From Paracoccaceae bacterium (GTDB lineage: Bacteria > Pseudomonadota > Alphaproteobacteria > Rhodobacterales > Rhodobacteraceae), in the NCBI GenBank assembly GCA_026982255.1, contig JALSHL010000329.1:1-7437 (forward strand): a stretch of DNA of 7,437 nt, given 5' to 3'. Positions 6,521-7,437 of the stretch are shown in pieces (within the stretch, counting starts at the first letter, position 1; every line of letters begins with the position of its first letter). Made by a program: the position numbers and the translations under genes. Under the pieces are notes generated by a model. The model was not told where the DNA came from, searched no databases, and saw only the letters and a list, made by a program, of their open reading frames with translations.

Positions 6521-6635
6521 TGTTCTGCCTCGTTTTACCGGAAAACTAGGTATTCCGGCGATCAGCGTCAACGCCAAGGATAGACGCAAGCGCCGCCATT
6601 GGCTATGACGCATGTAAATCAAACAGGAGATTACC
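6521..6635. promoter_or_regulatory. Divergent intergenic region between hrcA and rph
   Basis: This 115-bp gap must hold the start signals of both the hrcA-grpE and rph-rdgB operons. Neither strand contains the CIRCE half-sites TTAGCACTC/GAGTGCTAA. On the plus strand AGGAGA (6625-6630) is a strong ribosome site for rph. I find no convincing -35/-10 pair for rph. Confidence 0.7.
6543..6571 (-). promoter_or_regulatory. Candidate hrcA-grpE promoter
   Basis: On the minus strand TTGACG (6566-6571) and TAGTTT (6543-6548) are spaced 17 bp and end about 22 bp before the hrcA start. The -35 is good and the -10 is weak (3 of 6 consensus bases). A CTTG-type -35, as heat-shock sigma factor RpoH prefers, occurs nearby, so the sigma factor is undecided. 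Confidence 0.3.
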
Positions 6636-7355
6636 ATGCGCCCTTCCGGCAGAGCCACCGACGCGATGCGCGACATCGTTATTGAAACCAATGTTACCAA
6701 GCACGCCGAAGGGTCCTGCCTGATCAAAATGGGCGATACCCATGTGCTTTGCACCGCCTCTCTGGAGGAACGGGTGCCGCCGTTTCTGCGCAACTCCGGC
6801 CTCGGCTGGGTGACGGCGGAATACGGGATGCTGCCGCGTTCCACCGGATCGCGGATGCGGCGCGAGGCAACGGCGGGCAAGCAGTCCGGCCGCACGCAGG
6901 AAATCCAGCGGCTGATCGGGCGGAGCCTGCGGGCCGGTGTCGATCGCAACGCGCTGGGCGAGCGGCAGATTACCGTCGATTGCGATGTGATCCAGGCGGA
7001 CGGCGGCACCCGCTGCGCTTCGATTACCGGCGGATGGGTGGCGCTGCGGCTGGCGGTGAACAAGCTGATGCAGGCGGGGGATGTGAAATCCGATCCGCTG
7101 ACCGACAATATTGCCGCCGTGTCCTGCGGGATCTATGCGGGGCAGCCGGTTCTGGATCTGGATTATCTGGAGGACAGCGACGCGGGCACGGATGCGAATT
7201 TCGTCATGACCGGCGCCGGCGGGCTGGTGGAATTGCAGGGGTCTGCCGAGGGGGCGACGTTCTCGCGCGCCGAATTCGACCAGCTGATGGATCTGGCCGA
7301 AGAAGGCATTGCGGCACTGGTGCAGGCCCAGAACAAAGCGGTGGCCGATGCGTAA
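6636..7355 (+). CDS. rph: Ribonuclease PH
   Basis: RNase PH is a cytoplasmic phosphorolytic 3'-5' exoribonuclease (EC 2.7.7.56) that trims tRNA precursors and rRNA; it forms a ring of six subunits. The 239-residue protein is full length. It starts MRPSGRATDAMRDI and shows GWVTAEYGMLPRST (57-70), the phosphate-binding Arg86 within GKQSGRTQEIQRLIGRSLRA (81-100), VDCDVIQADGGTRCASITG (114-132), and the metal/catalytic region VLDLDYLEDSDAGTDANFVMT (172-192). Asp180 and Asp186 there correspond to the catalytic acidic residues of the family. The ATG follows AGGAGA by 5 nt. Its stop overlaps the rdgB start by 8 bp, so the two are co-transcribed and probably translationally coupled. The key residues are intact, unlike the frameshifted rph of some E. 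coli K-12 strains. Confidence 0.97.
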   Translation: MRPSGRATDAMRDIVIETNVTKHAEGSCLIKMGDTHVLCTASLEERVPPFLRNSGLGWVTAEYGMLPRSTGSRMRREATAGKQSGRTQEIQRLIGRSLRAGVDRNALGERQITVDCDVIQADGGTRCASITGGWVALRLAVNKLMQAGDVKSDPLTDNIAAVSCGIYAGQPVLDLDYLEDSDAGTDANFVMTGAGGLVELQGSAEGATFSRAEFDQLMDLAEEGIAALVQAQNKAVADA

Positions 7356-7437
7356 ATTCACCGAACCGAAGCTGCTGGTCGCGACGCATAATCAAGGCAA
7401 GCTGGAGGAGATTGTCCGGCTGCTTGAGCCTTACGGC
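7348..7437 (+). CDS. rdgB: RdgB/HAM1 non-canonical purine NTP pyrophosphatase, N-terminal part only
   Basis: The enzyme hydrolyses dITP, ITP and XTP to monophosphates (EC 3.6.1.66), keeping deaminated purines out of DNA and RNA. Only 30 codons are in the window. They begin MRKFTEPKLLVATHNQGKLEEI and continue VRLLEPYG, which is the characteristic N terminus: the (S/T)HN-x-GK-x-x-E nucleotide-binding motif is at residues 13-20. The remaining roughly 170 residues lie beyond the right edge. The ATG lies inside the last codons of rph (8-bp overlap), and rph-rdgB is a common alphaproteobacterial pair. Confidence 0.9.
   Translation, partial: MRKFTEPKLLVATHNQGKLEEIVRLLEPYG

Noticed and set aside
5492..6583. 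363-codon plus-strand open frame opposite hrcA
   Set aside because: Composition (Gln/Arg/Gly-rich) and lack of any motif fit an antisense shadow of the well-supported hrcA.
6521..6635. Small inverted repeats (GCGTC...GACGC, GCCAA...TTGGC) in the hrcA-rph gap
   Set aside because: Five-base arms at irregular spacing are expected by chance in GC-rich DNA and do not match CIRCE.
6603..7361. 252-codon minus-strand open frame opposite rph
   Set aside because: His/Arg/Pro-rich with no domain, and fully covered by intact RNase PH.

Overview
The window is a compact, high-GC chromosomal segment that reads as housekeeping DNA from an alphaproteobacterium, most likely of the Rhodobacteraceae/Roseobacter group. 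The support is the protein style (a Grx3-type glutaredoxin with a CGFC active site, a long ComF, an NDUFAF5-like 'methyltransferase' without a glycine-rich SAM loop) and the gene order hrcA-grpE divergent from rph-rdgB, which is common in alphaproteobacteria. I see no mobile element, CRISPR array, tRNA, rRNA or phage gene, and no sign of recent transfer.

Layout, left to right. (1) pip (minus, cut by the left edge) encodes a proline iminopeptidase and is divergent from ubiG (plus), a ubiquinone-biosynthesis O-methyltransferase. (2) ubiG converges on, and overlaps by 14 bp, a minus-strand cluster whose transcription order is comF, grxC, a Nit1-type amidase, then a MarR-family regulator. The last three are joined by two ATGA stop/start overlaps. 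(3) comF is head-to-head with a plus-strand NDUFAF5/BioC-like gene. With the best-supported starts, their 5' ends overlap by about 10 bp. (4) That gene converges on grpE, and the gap between them holds one hairpin that can terminate transcription from both sides. (5) hrcA-grpE (minus) is a heat-shock operon. Across a 115-bp intergenic region it is divergent from rph-rdgB (plus), for RNase PH and the house-cleaning NTP pyrophosphatase. rdgB is cut by the right edge.

How the genes work together. GrxC uses glutathione, and the adjacent amidase closely resembles Nit1 enzymes that destroy deaminated glutathione, so the coupled pair looks like a glutathione use-and-repair unit. The co-transcribed MarR protein is a candidate local regulator. 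HrcA and GrpE belong to the chaperone stress response, with no CIRCE operator in front of hrcA. RNase PH and RdgB handle tRNA 3' ends and non-canonical nucleotides. No undescribed multi-gene system is evident. The observations most worth a second look are the Nit1-GrxC-MarR coupling, the missing SAM motif in the NDUFAF5-like protein, and the head-to-head overlap at comF.
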